From Cordia subcordata (Eukaryota > Streptophyta > Magnoliopsida > Boraginales > Cordiaceae), in contig JAPTOF010000020.1 in assembly GCA_028554755.1 (NCBI GenBank), positions 1,059,001 to 1,123,000 of the forward strand: a stretch of DNA of 64,000 nt. The letters are read 5' to 3'. Below, in pieces: positions 42,366-56,600 of the stretch (positions within the stretch are counted from its first letter, which is position 1; each line of letters opens with the position of its first letter). The notes beneath the pieces were generated by a model. That model saw only the letters and a program-made list of their open reading frames with translations, was not told the origin of the DNA and made no database searches. The translations under genes and the position numbers were made by a program.

Positions 42366-43480
42366 AAATAGCAGTCTTTTAACTTCTAACCCGTTCTGTG
42401 ACCACTGGTGCATCAACTGTCTGGTTCACTTCTGTTGGCGGGAATTATGGCAGAAGGACACGGGCAGATTATCATCACCTCCGCCATGTCATCTCCACTT
42501 TGTCTACTTCACTGCAATCTTATTTGCCATTACAGGTGAGCAAGGAGCTGCCGGACATCATGCTGGCAAATGAGCAGCCGGCGAATCCTTATGAAAATAT
42601 CTTAAAACAAATACGAGGTCGAATACAACAAATAACCATGTACTTCTGCAGATTACTGTACAAGGAATGTTACTTCTGGTAAGGTACTGGCTATTAGTCA
42701 TAGTTTTGCCTCTGAGAAGCTTGTAACTTGTGCCAAAATCATAATTAATATCTTCAAACTAATAAATTCTTCACTCTTGTTATCATTTAATGCTATTCTA
42801 CAATTTCATAACTCTGACTTGTACTTGTCATTATTCCAAAAAAATCGCTTAGATCTTTCAACATGCTTTGTTAAAAATAAAAGTTCATAGCAGTTATTTT
42901 TACTAATACACCAATAACATATACATGGAGTTCTTTTATAAATTGTTTTTCCCCTCACTATGAGAGTGATATTAATGAGTGATAAGTTATAGAATTATTT
43001 TGATAACAAACTATCCTCTTCAAATTTCACCAAGTAAATTCTTATATGCTTTTTTATAAGAACAATCCTATACACTTTAATAGTATAGCACCGCTTTTAA
43101 GTTTAACATATCTAGCTGAATTGTCCAATATTATAAATTTATATTATGAATTAACAAAAATATTAAAATTTATTGCTACAAATTTTGTATAAATGTTTTT
43201 TAAATTAATTTGTATCGATTTCTCAATTAATGTATCAAACTCTTTTTTCATTTAGAGAAATTAGTGGGTCATGCTCTATTCTATTTTAACGTATAGATGT
43301 AGATTTATTAGGCATAAAAGTATATATAGATAATTTGAACTTTGGAGAAAATTCTGACCCAAAAAACAAAAAGATTTTGGAGAAAGGAAAAAAAGGTAAA
43401 ACTAAAAACAGGTTAAAAAGAAAAAAAAATCTTTAAGGCAAATAAAAAGGGGCATAAAATAAGGGCCTCTCAGTGTGGCA
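42366..43480. other. Helicase-PDF1B spacer and PDF1B promoter
   Basis: AT-rich sequence closely similar to 24,985-26,166. It has no gene of its own; the last several hundred bases serve as the PDF1B promoter and leader. Confidence 0.65.
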
Positions 43481-46179
43481 ATGGCTTCCACGACTTGGCT
43501 CCGCTCTTCGCCAGCTCTCCACCGGTTCACTTCAACCGCCCGGTTCATCTTCTACTCAAACCGCTCTAAACCCACTTCCATGCCGCCGATTCGAGCTCTT
43601 GCTCGCCGGAACTTCTCATCCAAATCCAAAGCAGATGAATTAGCTTCCTGTAAGCAAAACCATTAATTCTTTCTCCTCATTAAAATGACAGTTCATGCAT
43701 GAAAATTTATGTATATCCATGTGTGTGTGTGTGTGTATATATATATATCTTTGTTTATTTGTTTTTATTGTGTTTTCTTTTAGCGGCTGATTTGAAGTTT
43801 GAGGCTCCGCTAAAAGTAGTGGAGTATCCGAACCCGATACTAAGAGCAAAGAACAAGCGTGTTGGTACATTTGATGACAATTTGAAGAAGTTGGTTGATG
43901 AAATGTTCGACGTAATGTACAAGTGAGTGTTGATTTTGTTATTATTGTTATTATTTCTTTCTGAGAGTTGATTTTGTTATTATTATTATTATTTCTTTCT
44001 CATTTATCCTTATCTATGAGCTGAATAGTAATTTGATGGAGCTACCTAGAGTAGATGGACCAAATATAGTTGAGGTAACTCTCTGTAATAACAACATTAC
44101 TGAGGGTAAGAACATTACTAGTGTTCATTTGGATTGTTCAAAAGGGCTTTTTTCTAAAATTTTTTCAAAATGTGCTTATTTGAGAAGATAAAATTCTTGG
44201 CTTCTGGAAAAAGCTGAACTTGAGTTTTTTTTTTTTTTTTTCAGAATTTCAACATTTTTTGAAATCTAATCCGAATACTTCTTGCGAAAAAAGGTGTACT
44301 TTTTTCTTGAAATAAGAGCGGAAAAAGTCGTTTTTTTTTTTTTTTTGAAATAAGTGCTTTTCCATGAAAAAAGCCAATCCAGACAGTCCCTAAATGGATA
44401 AACCCTGTTTAGACGGAGAGAACCCCACCAAAGTCAGAGAGATATGGCTGTATAGAGGACCTCGCTTAGTAGGATAATCGTGCATGGTTGATCTCATGTT
44501 TAGGTATAATATATGTACAAGCTGAATGGTTTTTCAGTAAGAACCTCTCACGCATTGAATTGTACCAAAGAGTAGATGTTCTTGCATACTTACTTCATTT
44601 AGTAGGATAGAACTTTGTTTGATATAGTTCAAATATTATGTACTTCTGTTTCTGTTTTATATGTATACATATTCTATTCTTTTGCATTGGGTTGGTTTTT
44701 TGTGCAGAACAGATGGGATCGGACTATCGGCACCCCAGGTGGGGATCAATGTTCAACTTATGGTGTTTAATCTAGTTGGTGAACGTGGTGAAGGAGAGGA
44801 AATTGTGCTTGTTAATCCAAAAGTTAGTAGATATTCGAGAAAACTTGTGCCGTTTAACGAGGGTTGTTTATCGTTTCCGGGAATATATGCTGATGTTCAG
44901 GTAATTTTATGTGTTGTCCTTCAAAATTAATATAATCTTTTTGGACTACAATATTGGATAATTGATGATTTATTATTAAAGTTGTACTTCGGATAAAGAT
45001 GTCATGGCATACTTGTTAGATGCGTGTTGTTCTTTATTACTTTATTTTTTTGTTTCTTTTGATTTATTGGGTTCAGGAAGTGTTAGGCTATGAGTATGCT
45101 ATTGGATGTTCTCATTTTCATTCTTTGTCAAGTTTGTCTTGACTCAGTTAAATTTAGTCCTGGTTATATGCCAAATACTTTGTTGTATTTGAGGCCTTTA
45201 TGTACTTCCTAGAATTCAAACATTTCCAGAAAGAATCATTATACAGGGAGCAATTAAAGGAGAAAACAGTGAAAGATGAAACGCAGTATTGTCGTGGAGA
45301 GGTCTTTGGAAACATATATAGTTTGTCAAGTGATGCTGAGTGTTATTTCACTTAATGTTGGACATTACTTATGCTTGTATATAGTTATATGATGTCCCTC
45401 TTTAAATTTCTTCATTTTCTTTTCATTAATTCAATATTTCGGGCAAGGTAAACTTATGGAGTTCTTGTTAGAAACTAGGCAGCAATCTGTTGTCATCCTG
45501 ACCAGGAAACTGAATTGGAAGTTTGGGTGTGTTTCTATCCTTCATTGGCGATCTGCATTGTCTTTTGCTACTTAAATTCGGTCAATCTACTAGAAAATTT
45601 GTGACATTGTCATATCATCATTCGGATATTTTTGGCTGAGCCTCCTATCTGTTTTTTGCAGAGACCAGACTCTGTAAAAGTTGATGCGCAGGATATCACT
45701 GGTGCAAGGTTTGCTGTAAGCTTGTCCGGACTTCCTGCACGTGTTTTCCAGCACGAGTATGATCATCTAGAGGTACTTTCCTTCTTGGTTGTGTTTCTAA
45801 CTGCTCGTTCAGAACTCAAAATAAGCCTTATAGAAACAAATAGTTCCTAAAGATTCAACCTTAAGATATTCCTACAACGCATACTCTTACAGTCTGCGTA
45901 TGCCAGGGAATTCTTTTCTTTGATAGGATGTCGGATGAAGTTGTCGATACCATCCGTGCAGATTTAGAGGTAAGCAATAACTGCTTTACAACGAGTGCAA
46001 ATATCAATCTTCTTTGCCCCTGATCACGATTCACGGGTGCTTGACAAAGTTGTGGGGTGGTTTTTCCCCCTTTACAGGCTCTAGAAAAGAAATACGAGGA
46101 TGTTACAGGATTGCCGAGCCCTGAAAAGATCAACACTCGCAGAAGGAGAACGGCTGCAGTTGGATTCGGAAAATCATGA
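43481..46179 (+). CDS. PDF1B: Peptide deformylase 1B, organellar
   Basis: Removes the N-formyl group from nascent proteins made in plastids and mitochondria. Six exons: 43481-43649, 43784-43922, 44708-44900, 45662-45772, 45907-45969 and 46078-46179. Together they give 259 codons, 258 aa. The N-terminus (about 55-60 residues, rich in Arg/Ser/Ala) is a transit peptide. Motif 1 is GIGLSAPQVG (106-115), motif 2 EGCLSFPG (154-161) and motif 3 QHEYDH (197-202). Metal ligands are Cys156, His198 and His202, with Glu199 as the catalytic base. The C-terminal tail (RRRRTAAVGFGK) is typical of plant PDF1B. All introns are GT-AG. This is the only complete copy; a 22-codon stub is at 26.2 kb. Confidence 0.95.
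44119..44393. mobile_element. MITE-like element in PDF1B intron 2
   Basis: The left end (GTTCATTTGGATTGTTCAAAA) and the right end (AAAAGCCAATCCAGACAGTC, inverted) form imperfect terminal repeats. The interior carries long T-runs. It shares the GTTTGGATTG-type terminus with similar elements near 48.1, 50.7 and 59.3 kb. Confidence 0.5.
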
Positions 46180-46595
46180 AGTTCATATAAAATCTCAAGT
46201 TGCTTTCTGCTTATTATCATTGTTTCAAGCAACTTCTTGTGTGAGAATTGCGCCAATATTGTTTCACACAAGTACATTTAGGAAGTGATACTATGGAAAA
46301 AACCGATTAGGATTGACTTCATCACATACATCGAAGATAAATAGTGATCTGTTGTATTCTTTTAGTCGATGGTTTTTTACCTTTTATGCTGTCATCAATA
46401 GTTGCAAACCAATGGATTCGCTTTGTGATTTAAAAGTTGTATTATTTCATTGTAATCCTTTTCTATCATCATAGTCTCCTCTTCACTGGGGATAAAGATC
46501 ATCTTGTTCATTTTATTTTATTGTTTCGGTTGCATATAATATTTGTAATTTTTTATTATTAATCAAAATAAGCAAACCATAAATGACATCTTTTA

Positions 46596-46630
<35 letters not shown>

Positions 46631-47618
46631 ACGCATTAATTTTTTAGTAAATTCGGTTACTCAAATTCTTTTAAAAGTTCAATTATGCTTTTAGTGTTTC
46701 AAGGATTGGATATTAACTTGGATGGTACGATGTATATTTGCCTCATTAATTATTTGGTGCTACTCAATGCTAATTCTAATAAAAGGAAAATTATTTTGAA
46801 CAAATATTTGCTCATTAAAATACGATATTTTTCCTCATTAATCATTTTTATCCTACACAATACTAATCCTAATAAAAGGAAAAATATTTAAATTCTTCCT
46901 TGAGGCCTTATTTGGATGTTATCTACTTATCTTCACAAAAATGGAAATTAGACCCAAAAAAGAAAGACAATGATAGATAAGGTAACATAATAGAGTTTTC
47001 TTATAAAAATTTAACACCTTTTTAAATCATAAACGAGATTTTATGAATTATGACATGAATTACATAAGGCTAAGAGCAAATAATTGAATATTCAATAAAG
47101 CATGACCACGTTGAAGTAGACATTTGTTTCTAAAATATGATGCTTCTCTACTAATGACTCATGGAGTATAATATAAACTAATTTTCTTTTGAAAAATATG
47201 AAATAAGTTACACATAGTTACATATGGATATATTTCATAATTCTAGCCAAATTTAACTGTCAGCCATAATGAATATTGCTTTTTTGAACAAAAAAATAAA
47301 AAGATAGAATGGTAAATAAAAAACATAAAAGTTGGATTAAGAAGGGGAAAACAAATTTTAAGTTATTAAAAATATATATATTGATTAAATTATTAAAATA
47401 CTACCTGTATAAGTTTAGGGGTCAATTTGAGATCGAGCAACTAATATTTCTAAGGGGCAAAATAAAATATCAAACATTTTCAGGGACTAAAGTTTCAATT
47501 TTACATATATAAATAGTATATTTTGCCGTCTGCTCCAGCCGATCGCTAGTTTCCGAAGCAGAAGAAAAAAAAAAAGGGAGAAGAAGAAGAAGAAGAAAAA
47601 AAAAAAAGAAAAAAGAAA
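46180..47618. other. Spacer between PDF1B and urease
   Basis: The first few hundred bases are PDF1B 3' sequence. A TA microsatellite lies at about 46,600-46,626. The rest is AT-rich and ends in the urease promoter; a purine-rich (GAA)n tract is the urease leader at 47,560-47,615. No gene is seen. Confidence 0.5.
47506..47515 (+). promoter_or_regulatory. Candidate TATA box of the urease gene
   Basis: TATATAAATA lies about 105 bp upstream of the urease ATG, a plausible distance given the purine-rich leader. The motif is seen; its use is inferred. Confidence 0.45.
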
Positions 47619-50600
47619 ATGAAGTTGACGCCAAGAGAGATGGAGAAACTGATGCTTCACAACGCTGGACACTTAGCTCAGAAGCGTCTCGCTCGTGCCC
47701 AACGCCTTAATTACACTGAAGCTGTTGCTCTTATTGCTACTCAGGTATGTATATATATACATATACATATACATATGCATATACATGCATATATATGTAT
47801 GTATATGTATATGTATGTATGTATTATACATATACATTTTATATGTATGTAGATACGTGTGTTTGAGAGTGTGTGGATATATATGTAGATAGAATAGTGT
47901 TTATAGCTACTTATCTATTGTGTTTATGTTGAGTGTGTGTGTGTGTGTGTCTGTGTCCATGTGTATGAATAATAATCGGCAATTGCAGAAAATTGAAGGC
48001 TCGTTTGGATAACTTTTGAGAAAAGCGCTTTTTTGAGAAGCTAAAACTTATGGTGAATATGAGCAAAGCTAAGCGAAATAGATATTGCAAAATGAATGTA
48101 CTTTTTTTCAGAAAAGAACTGCTTTTTCCTGAAAAGAAAGTGTTTTCTTTCCCTGAAAAAAGTCAATCAAAACATGCCCTTAGTGTGTGTGCGCGCGCAT
48201 TGTTGCTTTTATAGCTACTTAGGTACGGCCACACACATATATATGCACTGTTGCTCTTGAAGCTACTCGGATATTTGAGAAAATGTGTAATTGGCAACTA
48301 TGAAGATTTAGTGTGTGTATATATCTGTATTGTTGTCTTATGGCTACTTAGGTGTATACAGTATACACTATACACAGATTTCCTCTAAATTCTCAGTGAA
48401 TTTCGGGCATTGCTGAAAATTTAGAACGTGTGTGTGTGCTGGCTCTGATAGCTACTCAGGTGTACACAACTATAGGCTAGTGATTACCGATCATTACCGA
48501 AAAGTTAGTGCGGGTGTGTGTATCTATGTGCACTGCCTCTTATAATTCATCATGTGGACACACTCGGACGCTCTAAATTCTCACTAATTTCCAATTACTA
48601 CTGAAAATTTTAGTTTGTGCGTGCGTGTATGTATGTATAGAGCTGTTGCTGTCATAGATACTTGGGTGTAGGATATGTAGGGAAACAAGTAATTACTGAA
48701 AATTTAGTGTGCATGTGTATCTTAATATGCGTTGTTGCACTGGTAGCTCCCGGGGGCTCAGGTATACACATGAACACCGTAAAAGATTACTACTGGAAAT
48801 TTAGTGTGTGCTTATGCATATATTATGTAATATTGGTTTATAGCTACTCAAGTTGACACACACAAAAACAAGGGCACACGCATGCACATGCACCCACACA
48901 AACAGATTTACATGGAGACGGTTGCTCTTACAGCTACTGACGTATGCATACACACAAAATGAGTACTATTGCTCTTGTAGCTACTCTGGCATACACAGAC
49001 ATGACTTTTCTTTTGATAGTCACTAGGGTGTACTTATGGACTAGACACTTGGACTTACTAAATTCTTTTTCAACTCCTGACTGTTATTGAAGATTCTACG
49101 TGTGTATGTGTCTGTGTTGTACGTGTATAAAACACCGGCTCCTCTGGCTATTCAGTTATATGCACACTCTCTTTAGATTCCCAGTAATTACTGATTATTA
49201 CAGAAACTCTGTGTTTGTATGTCTACATATGTATGCAGTGTTTCTCTTGCGGCTAGTCAAGTATATACATACACATGCGCAAGTGCGAAGTGTTACTTTT
49301 ACATCTAGTAAGGTATACACACACAAAAAAATAAATAAATAAATTCAGTATTGATGGACTATATTGTGCATATGCTATTTGAGTAGCATTGGACATACAA
49401 ATGTAGCACATACTCACTTTTTCGCATTATTAATGTCACCATTGCCTTTTTCTGGATTGTTGCAGAACTATTATATATGAAATCTATAATGATTGAGAGT
49501 GTCATTGATTGTTTCTGTTCAGATTTTATGGGTCAGTTGGAACTATGTAAAGAATATTAACGTTTAACGTCTTTCTACTTTCTACAATGAAAACAATCAA
49601 AAGAAAAAGAGGACCACAAAGTAGTGATGCAATGACATTTAGTTTTACCAGAGAAAGTCATATGCTACAAGATTAATGGGATGGAGGGGGTGGTATAAGT
49701 GAAATGTGCTAATACAAGTTAACTTAATAACTGAATTTTACACATTTGTGCTCTGGAAATGAGTTTGTTGTAATTTTTATATACTTTTATCTTTTCTTTT
49801 TTTTTTCAATTTCATTAGATTTTGGAATTTGTGCGTGATGGTGAAAAAAGCGTGGCTGAATTGATGGATATTGGGAGGCAATTATTAGGAAGGTATTATT
49901 GAGTTAAAGATTTTATACTACTTCAGATTGTTGTTTTAATGTTTACTCTATTCGTACAATGTGATTACAACTACTAGCAGTACATGCAAACAAGAGGACT
50001 TGACAATTCAGATGGCGCATGAAACTTGTGTGCCTGTGGATACAGAATTACAGCGTGTGGTTGTTATATGAGCTAGTTTTATGGACTAGTTTCTGAGACT
50101 CTCACACAAGTGCGACTGATGGTGCTTAGAGTTGATTTGGTGGACGGGTTTCTAAAATGCTAACACGTGACAATGGGGCCAAGACATGGCTGGCTACTGG
50201 TCTGTCATATGTGACGAGTTTACTGACCCCTCTGTATTCATGATGACAATTTTCATGAGATGTATCATTGTGTGTCATCTATAACAATACCATAAGCTAA
50301 TAGTTGGATTTGCTGCTTCACAGGAGGCAAGTGCTTCCATGCGTTCCACACCTCTTGGATACTGTTCAGGTGCTCATTTGGTTTTCCTTATGTAAAAGTG
50401 ACATTTCTCTTTACTATTGTTTGGGAAATGCAGTTAGAAATTTCATTATATTTAGAGGGTGCTTGGTTTGCCTTTTTTTTTTTTCTTTTTTTTTTTCCTG
50501 GTCAAACTTGCTTAAAGTCCAATTTAAACTAATAGAAGCATTTGTTTTAATTAAAAAAGTACTTTTTTCAAGTGGCTTTAAGCAAAAAATAAAAGCTCCC

Positions 50601-53600
50601 TACCCCTAGCTTCTGCTTTTATGGCTTTAAGCACTTAAAAAAAAAAAAAACAAGTTTGACCAAATCATTTATTATCTTATCCTTACTTTTTTATTACTAA
50701 AATATCTTTACTCTTTTATATAATATTTACCATTTTAAATCATTGTCATGTCCTTAATAGTTATTTTAACAATATAAGTTATTTATGACCCACTATAACC
50801 AAACACGTAAATACTTTTTTTTATAACTATAATTTTTATTCAAACACGTAATTACTTAAATATTAAAAAAAAGCCACTTAAAGCCAAAGTACTCTAAGTA
50901 GCTTTTCAAAAAGCCAATCCAAACACCCTCTTAGTTGAGAACTGGTTTCTGAAGGTTGAAGGGACGTTTCCTGATGGAACAAAGTTAATTACTATCCATG
51001 AACCAATTGCCTGTGAAAATGGAGATCTGGAGCTAGCTTTACATGGTTCTTTTCTTCCAGGTAATCATGTTGCATATCTTTCAGTCTTTTCCTGAGCTTC
51101 TCTTTCTTGTGATTGGGAATAAGATTCTTGCATAAGTCCTCTATTTCACCACCACCACGTATCTTTTATTAAAAGACATAGGACACTTTGATACATAGAA
51201 TCACGTGAAGTTTGAAGCAAATCCCTTTTTCCTTTTTTATTATATATATCTGTTGGCGAGTAAAAGGGAGGACAAGGTGCTCTTTAAGAGTGCCTTTTAT
51301 CATGTGATGTTACTGGTGTCTGATATGTACATCCTTCCTTATGTTGTTGTTGAACCAAGTGAAACGCATCTGATGTGGATCAGTCTTTTAACGTAACAGT
51401 TGTTGATGATTAATCCTTTTACAGTTCCTCCAGTGGAAAGGTTTCCCTCTCCGGAATATTGTATGGTCCCTGGTGAAGTGCGTTTTGGAGGTGGACTTAT
51501 TACACTAAATTGTGAAAGGAAAGCAGTCATTCTTAAAGTCACCAACATTGGAGACAGACCAATTCAGGTTATTCCCTCTTTTTTGATTTCTTATTCTGAA
51601 ATCTTAGTGATCCTCACTTTTTCCGATAGATCTTCCATATTTTCTGGTGGAGCTGGTCTTACTGTGTCTAAAATTGGTGAGATTTAGGATATTAAATTTG
51701 AGCTCTTTGGTGTTATTGGAAAATATTTGAAATGGTTCTACATTCTTGTTTTGGCTTCTGCATGTTAAGATGGCTCGATATTTCACCTAAAGAGACTCTT
51801 TTTTCTTTCTTGACGTTAAATAGAATAATCTGTTAAAATTAGGTATTCCTTTCTTCTTGAAAATTGTATTTGGCTTATATTACTCAAACGAAGGAGAAAA
51901 GGAAAAGTGGGTATTTATGTACTTAGGAAGATTACAGGTTGCCTCTACTGCGAAATGTGAATCATTGTTGTCTGAACTGATTAATATTTCTATTTCATGC
52001 AATGTAAGAATTCTTATGGGAACAAAGCTTGTCTTGAGTTATCCAGGTTGGCAGCCACTATCACTTTATTGAGGTGAACCCATCCTTGGTTTTTGATAGA
52101 AGGAAAGCATATGGCATGCGCTTGAATATACCAGCAGGGACAGCCACAAGATTTGAGGTTAGTCTTTCTGACCTGACTAACCTTAGTCTTTCTATGCTTT
52201 ACTCTTTTGTTTCCTAAAATTTTGTTTCCTGGGACAAAGAAATTTCATATTCATCTGCAGTCTTCACAGCAGTGGAAAATTTTTTCTTATGCCGTTTCTT
52301 ATTTGGCTGTCAAGCTATCTCTAATCAAGTATTGTTATTTATTTGTCACATGATGATGAATATCTAGTTCTTCTTGAGAATCTCATTGCATGTTCCATAT
52401 CTTCTTCCTTTCTGCACGTCAAGATTATAAAAAATGTGCTTTGTGGCTTTGCTAGCCAGGAGACTCAAAAAGTGTTACTCTTGTCAACATTGGAGGTAAA
52501 AGAGTTATCACTGGAGGAAACGGGATCTGTGATTGCTCTGTTAGTGATTCCAACATTCAAGCGGTGATGGAAGACGTGCATGAGAGAGGTTTTGGTCATC
52601 TGGAGGACACAAATTTCAGGTCCAGGAACTAGGAAAAATTTCACCTCTTCTTCCCCTCCCTTCTTCAACATCCTCAACACACCCCCCCCCTCCCCTCTCT
52701 TTCTTTTCTTTTCCTTCCTGGTTTTATCTTTTGATCTTATACCATGTTAAAATACCTCATTCATTTCTTAATCTACCTGTGCTAAGTGTAAATGCTTTAT
52801 ACTGAAATTGATTTCACAGTGAAGGTATAGTGAAAGAAGGATCTGCATTGTCTTATACAATGTCTCGTGAAGTCTATGCCAATATGTATGGCCCCACAAC
52901 TGGAGACAAAATTCGACTGGGTGACACCAATTTATTTGCAGAAATCGAAAGAGATTTTTGTTTTCATGGTGATGAATGTGTATTTGGAGGTGGAAAAGTT
53001 TTGAGAGAAGGAATGGGACAAGCATGTGGGTACGACGCAGCTCAGTGTTTGGATACTGTTATAACGAATGCTATAGTCATTGATTATGCGGGAATCTTTA
53101 AGGCTGATATTGGAATTAGGGATGGAAATATTGTCTCCATTGGGAAAGCCGGCAATCCACATTGTATGTCTGGAGTATCAGATGACATGATAATTGGGGT
53201 AATTCATATAAACTAAGCTATTACAGTATATATACTTGTGCACAGTCATGCTTTTTGTAATTTTTTTTCTATTTGGATTAGGTGAACACTGAGGTCATTG
53301 CTGGAGAAGGAATGATTGTAACTGCAGGAGCTGTAGACTGTCATGTACATTTCATCTGCCCTCAGTTAGCCTATGAGGCAATATCAAGTGGTCAGATATC
53401 TATGCAAATACTTCAGCTTGTTGGATTTTGTGACATCCTTACATTTGGATGCAACTGATGCTAAATGCTGCAATTATGTGATTGTATTCTGCTTGTCATG
53501 GCATATGGATAATTTTCTCTGGCTTGTTGGTGTGCAATCCTCTCTTGAATTTGGTCCCATAAATAGTTCATATTGGCCTGATGTTTTGTCCCTATGACAT

Positions 53601-56600
53601 CTAAAACTCCTCTATAAATGTTTACTCGTTTTTATCATGACCATCGTGTCATTGCTTTGTTGAATAGAACAATATCTCTCTCCTTTGGCACCCTCGACGT
53701 TCAGAAGGCATAACGAGGAAAAGCTTGTACATGGAAAGTTAAGTGCCCATGTACCATTCTTCAACAATGATTATGATAAAATATGCATTGGGCTTACAGA
53801 CTAAGATTCAAATCAATTTGTTGAAGATATTAAGAAACAAAGAAAACTCTAACTTTCAACAGATAACAGGAGTTATGCCTTTTCTCTTTGTGGCAACTAA
53901 CTTGTTGATAATTAGCAGCACTTGGTTACATTAATTGCTCTCTGGCATGTGTATGTGTCCCTTGTGTTTGCGTTCTAGACCTGTTTTTACTTATGTGGGG
54001 AAGAGAGTCAACTAAAAGCTAGTCTTCAGTTTTAAGAATGCCTTGTCTTTGGTCCAATAGTTGGCAAATAAAGATATAATAAATTTCTTAGAGGATGAAA
54101 CTAGTATATTGTGTTATCTGTTTGCATTGCGTGCAGGCGTCACTACTTTGATTGGAGGCGGTACAGGACCTGCGAATGGGACACGTGCAACTACTTGTAC
54201 GCCAGCACCATCACACATGACATTGATGCTGCAGTCTACGGATGAACTACCCTTAAATTTTGGCTTCACAGGAAAAGTATGCTTTATTTGCGACAAAGAA
54301 GCTTCCTTTTGTCATGAAATTTTTGTTATTTATTTTCAATTATATGTGCTTTTCAGTTGCACATTAACAAACACAAAGACATGAAAGTACACATGGATTG
54401 AGGACTTACCAATCAAGTGACCGTTGTCAATATTCTGGGTCTGCATGCTCTCCCCCAGGGAGAAATTCCTTTGTGTATGGATCCACCAGTTTAATATGAT
54501 AAGTTACATCCTTGCATTTTCAGGGAAACAGTGCCAAGGCAGATGGCCTACATGAAATAATCAAGGCTGGAGCAATGGGACTGAAGCTTCACGAGGACTG
54601 GGGATCGACACCTGCTGCAATAGACAATTGTCTGGCTGTTGCAGACCAGTATGATATTCAGGTAATCCTCTTTTCGTCTCTTAAAAAAAGTTAAACATAT
54701 ATTGATGCTACCTTATTCTTTCAATTACTGGTCATCAATTTGGTCAAATCTTTTTAGGTAAATATCCACACTGACACCTTGAATGAATCTGGATTTGTGG
54801 AGCAAACAATTGCAGCATTTAAAGATAGAACAATTCACACATATCACAGGTATAAGCTGCTTCGTACTGCCCCCTTTCCACCCTGCAGCTTGTCACCCTA
54901 TCATTTAGGAAGTTCTATGGACATGATATATTTAGACATGCTTTCGCAGTGAAGGTGCAGGTGGTGGTCATGCTCCAGATATTATCAAAGTTTGCGGCAT
55001 AAAAAATGTCCTTCCCTCATCAACTAATCCGACGCGTCCTTTTACTAAAAATACAGTAGACGAGCACCTTGACATGCTGGTGAGAGAAGATACTTGAAGT
55101 ATTAATACATCTGACTAGCCGTTCCTAAATTAGTTACATCACATACAGATGGTCTGCCATCACCTTGATAAGGACATCCCAGAGGATGTAGCTTTTGCTG
55201 AATCACGAATACGGGCAGAGACTATAGCTGCAGAAGACATTTTGCATGATATGGGGGCAATTAGCATTATATCTTCTGATTCACAAGCTATGGGACGCAT
55301 AGGAGAGGTGCTCTCTATGGTCAATAGTTTTTTTGTCTTATTTCCTGATTCGTGCTTGAGATGCATTTAGACAATAGTCAAATGTGGAACACAATGAGAT
55401 CTATTGCCTCAAAGATAATGTATTATAGTGTAACTAAGAATATGTCACGACTGTTTATTGCATTTAGGATTATCCAAAATGTTCCTGATACTTTATTCAC
55501 AAGTGAGAAACCAGTGGGTTACTTGGAACATCGTAGTCATGGAGAAGGAGGGTCACTGCTTCCTTTTCACTTAAAATTTATTAGGCAGGGGACAAAATTC
55601 TTCTGAAGAATGAATATATGAGAAATAAAGAGGAATGCTGTCTTAGCAGGTTAAAAGAAGTTGATTGTGAAAGGAAGAAAATAACAGAAAATGAGAGCAG
55701 AAAAGGGACAAAAAAAAAGGGAAGAAGGAAAGATATATAAACTCTTGAAGGAACACAATCCACATATTTACTTAAAGTAATAATTTATGTACTCTGGCAA
55801 GGAGATAAAATACATATGGCACAGATACCAGTAATTTCTTTGATTGTGGCATGTTATAAATGAAAACTACAGATCCATTTCTCCTTTCCAAAAGGCTTCA
55901 AAATCGATTGTGAATCTCTCTTTAACAAAGTTAGTGAAGCTTAAATTAAAGAGTGTTGCCAACATTCAGGCACTTCTTCTCTGGGTCAAAAGCAGAGTTC
56001 TTCAGTATGTTGACACCTGTAGTGCCTCGTAGTTAATATGAACTATTATATACCAGGTTTTGCAAATTGATTTTAATTTGTCATCTTTTGTGAATTCAAT
56101 GAACTTTTCCTGGTGGCCAGACTTTTCTACATTATGAAACTTATCAATGTCAATACTAGTGTATCAGGTTATCTGCAGAACTTGGCAAACTGCGCACAAA
56201 ATGAAGTCATTAAGAGGACCACTGGAGAGTGACAATGCAGATAGCGACAATCTGCGAATTAAAAGATACATAGCAAAGTACACCATAAATCCTGCTATTG
56301 CTAATGGCATTTCTCAATATGTTGGATCAGTCGAGGTATGATACCTATACTTTCATTTTGACATATTTGATGATCCATGGAATACAGCCATCCTCAAAGC
56401 AGGCACCTAGTCAATAAATGAAGTAGGCTGTTCAGAGTCAGTTGTACGTTTCTGAAATTAGAAATTACTAGGCAGGTGACAAGGGGTCTTGGATTGTCTA
56501 TGCTATTGGGTGAATTATTGAATATCTGCTGCTAGAAATGTTCAGTTATAATCCATCCTGTGTAAAATTTGGATCTAAATGATGTAAAGTCAATTTGGAT

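Larger units (their letters stand above)
39421..43546. repeat. Second copy of the helicase-PDF1B tandem duplication
   Basis: This block corresponds to 21178-26232. The left edge is in helicase intron 7 and the right edge falls inside PDF1B exon 1. The copies are the same along their length apart from substitutions and several deletions in the second copy. The part of PDF1B beyond 43546 exists only here. Confidence 0.9.

Noticed and set aside
47695..47892. Urease alternative exon reading into intron 1 (Tyr/Ile/Cys-rich)
   Set aside because: It is microsatellite sequence after the true donor; the 42-codon exon 1 joins exon 2 in frame.
49000..49330. CRISPR-like array in the regularly repeated part of urease intron 1
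   Set aside because: Repeats are diverged, spacing is irregular, there are no cas genes, and the genome is a plant nuclear one.
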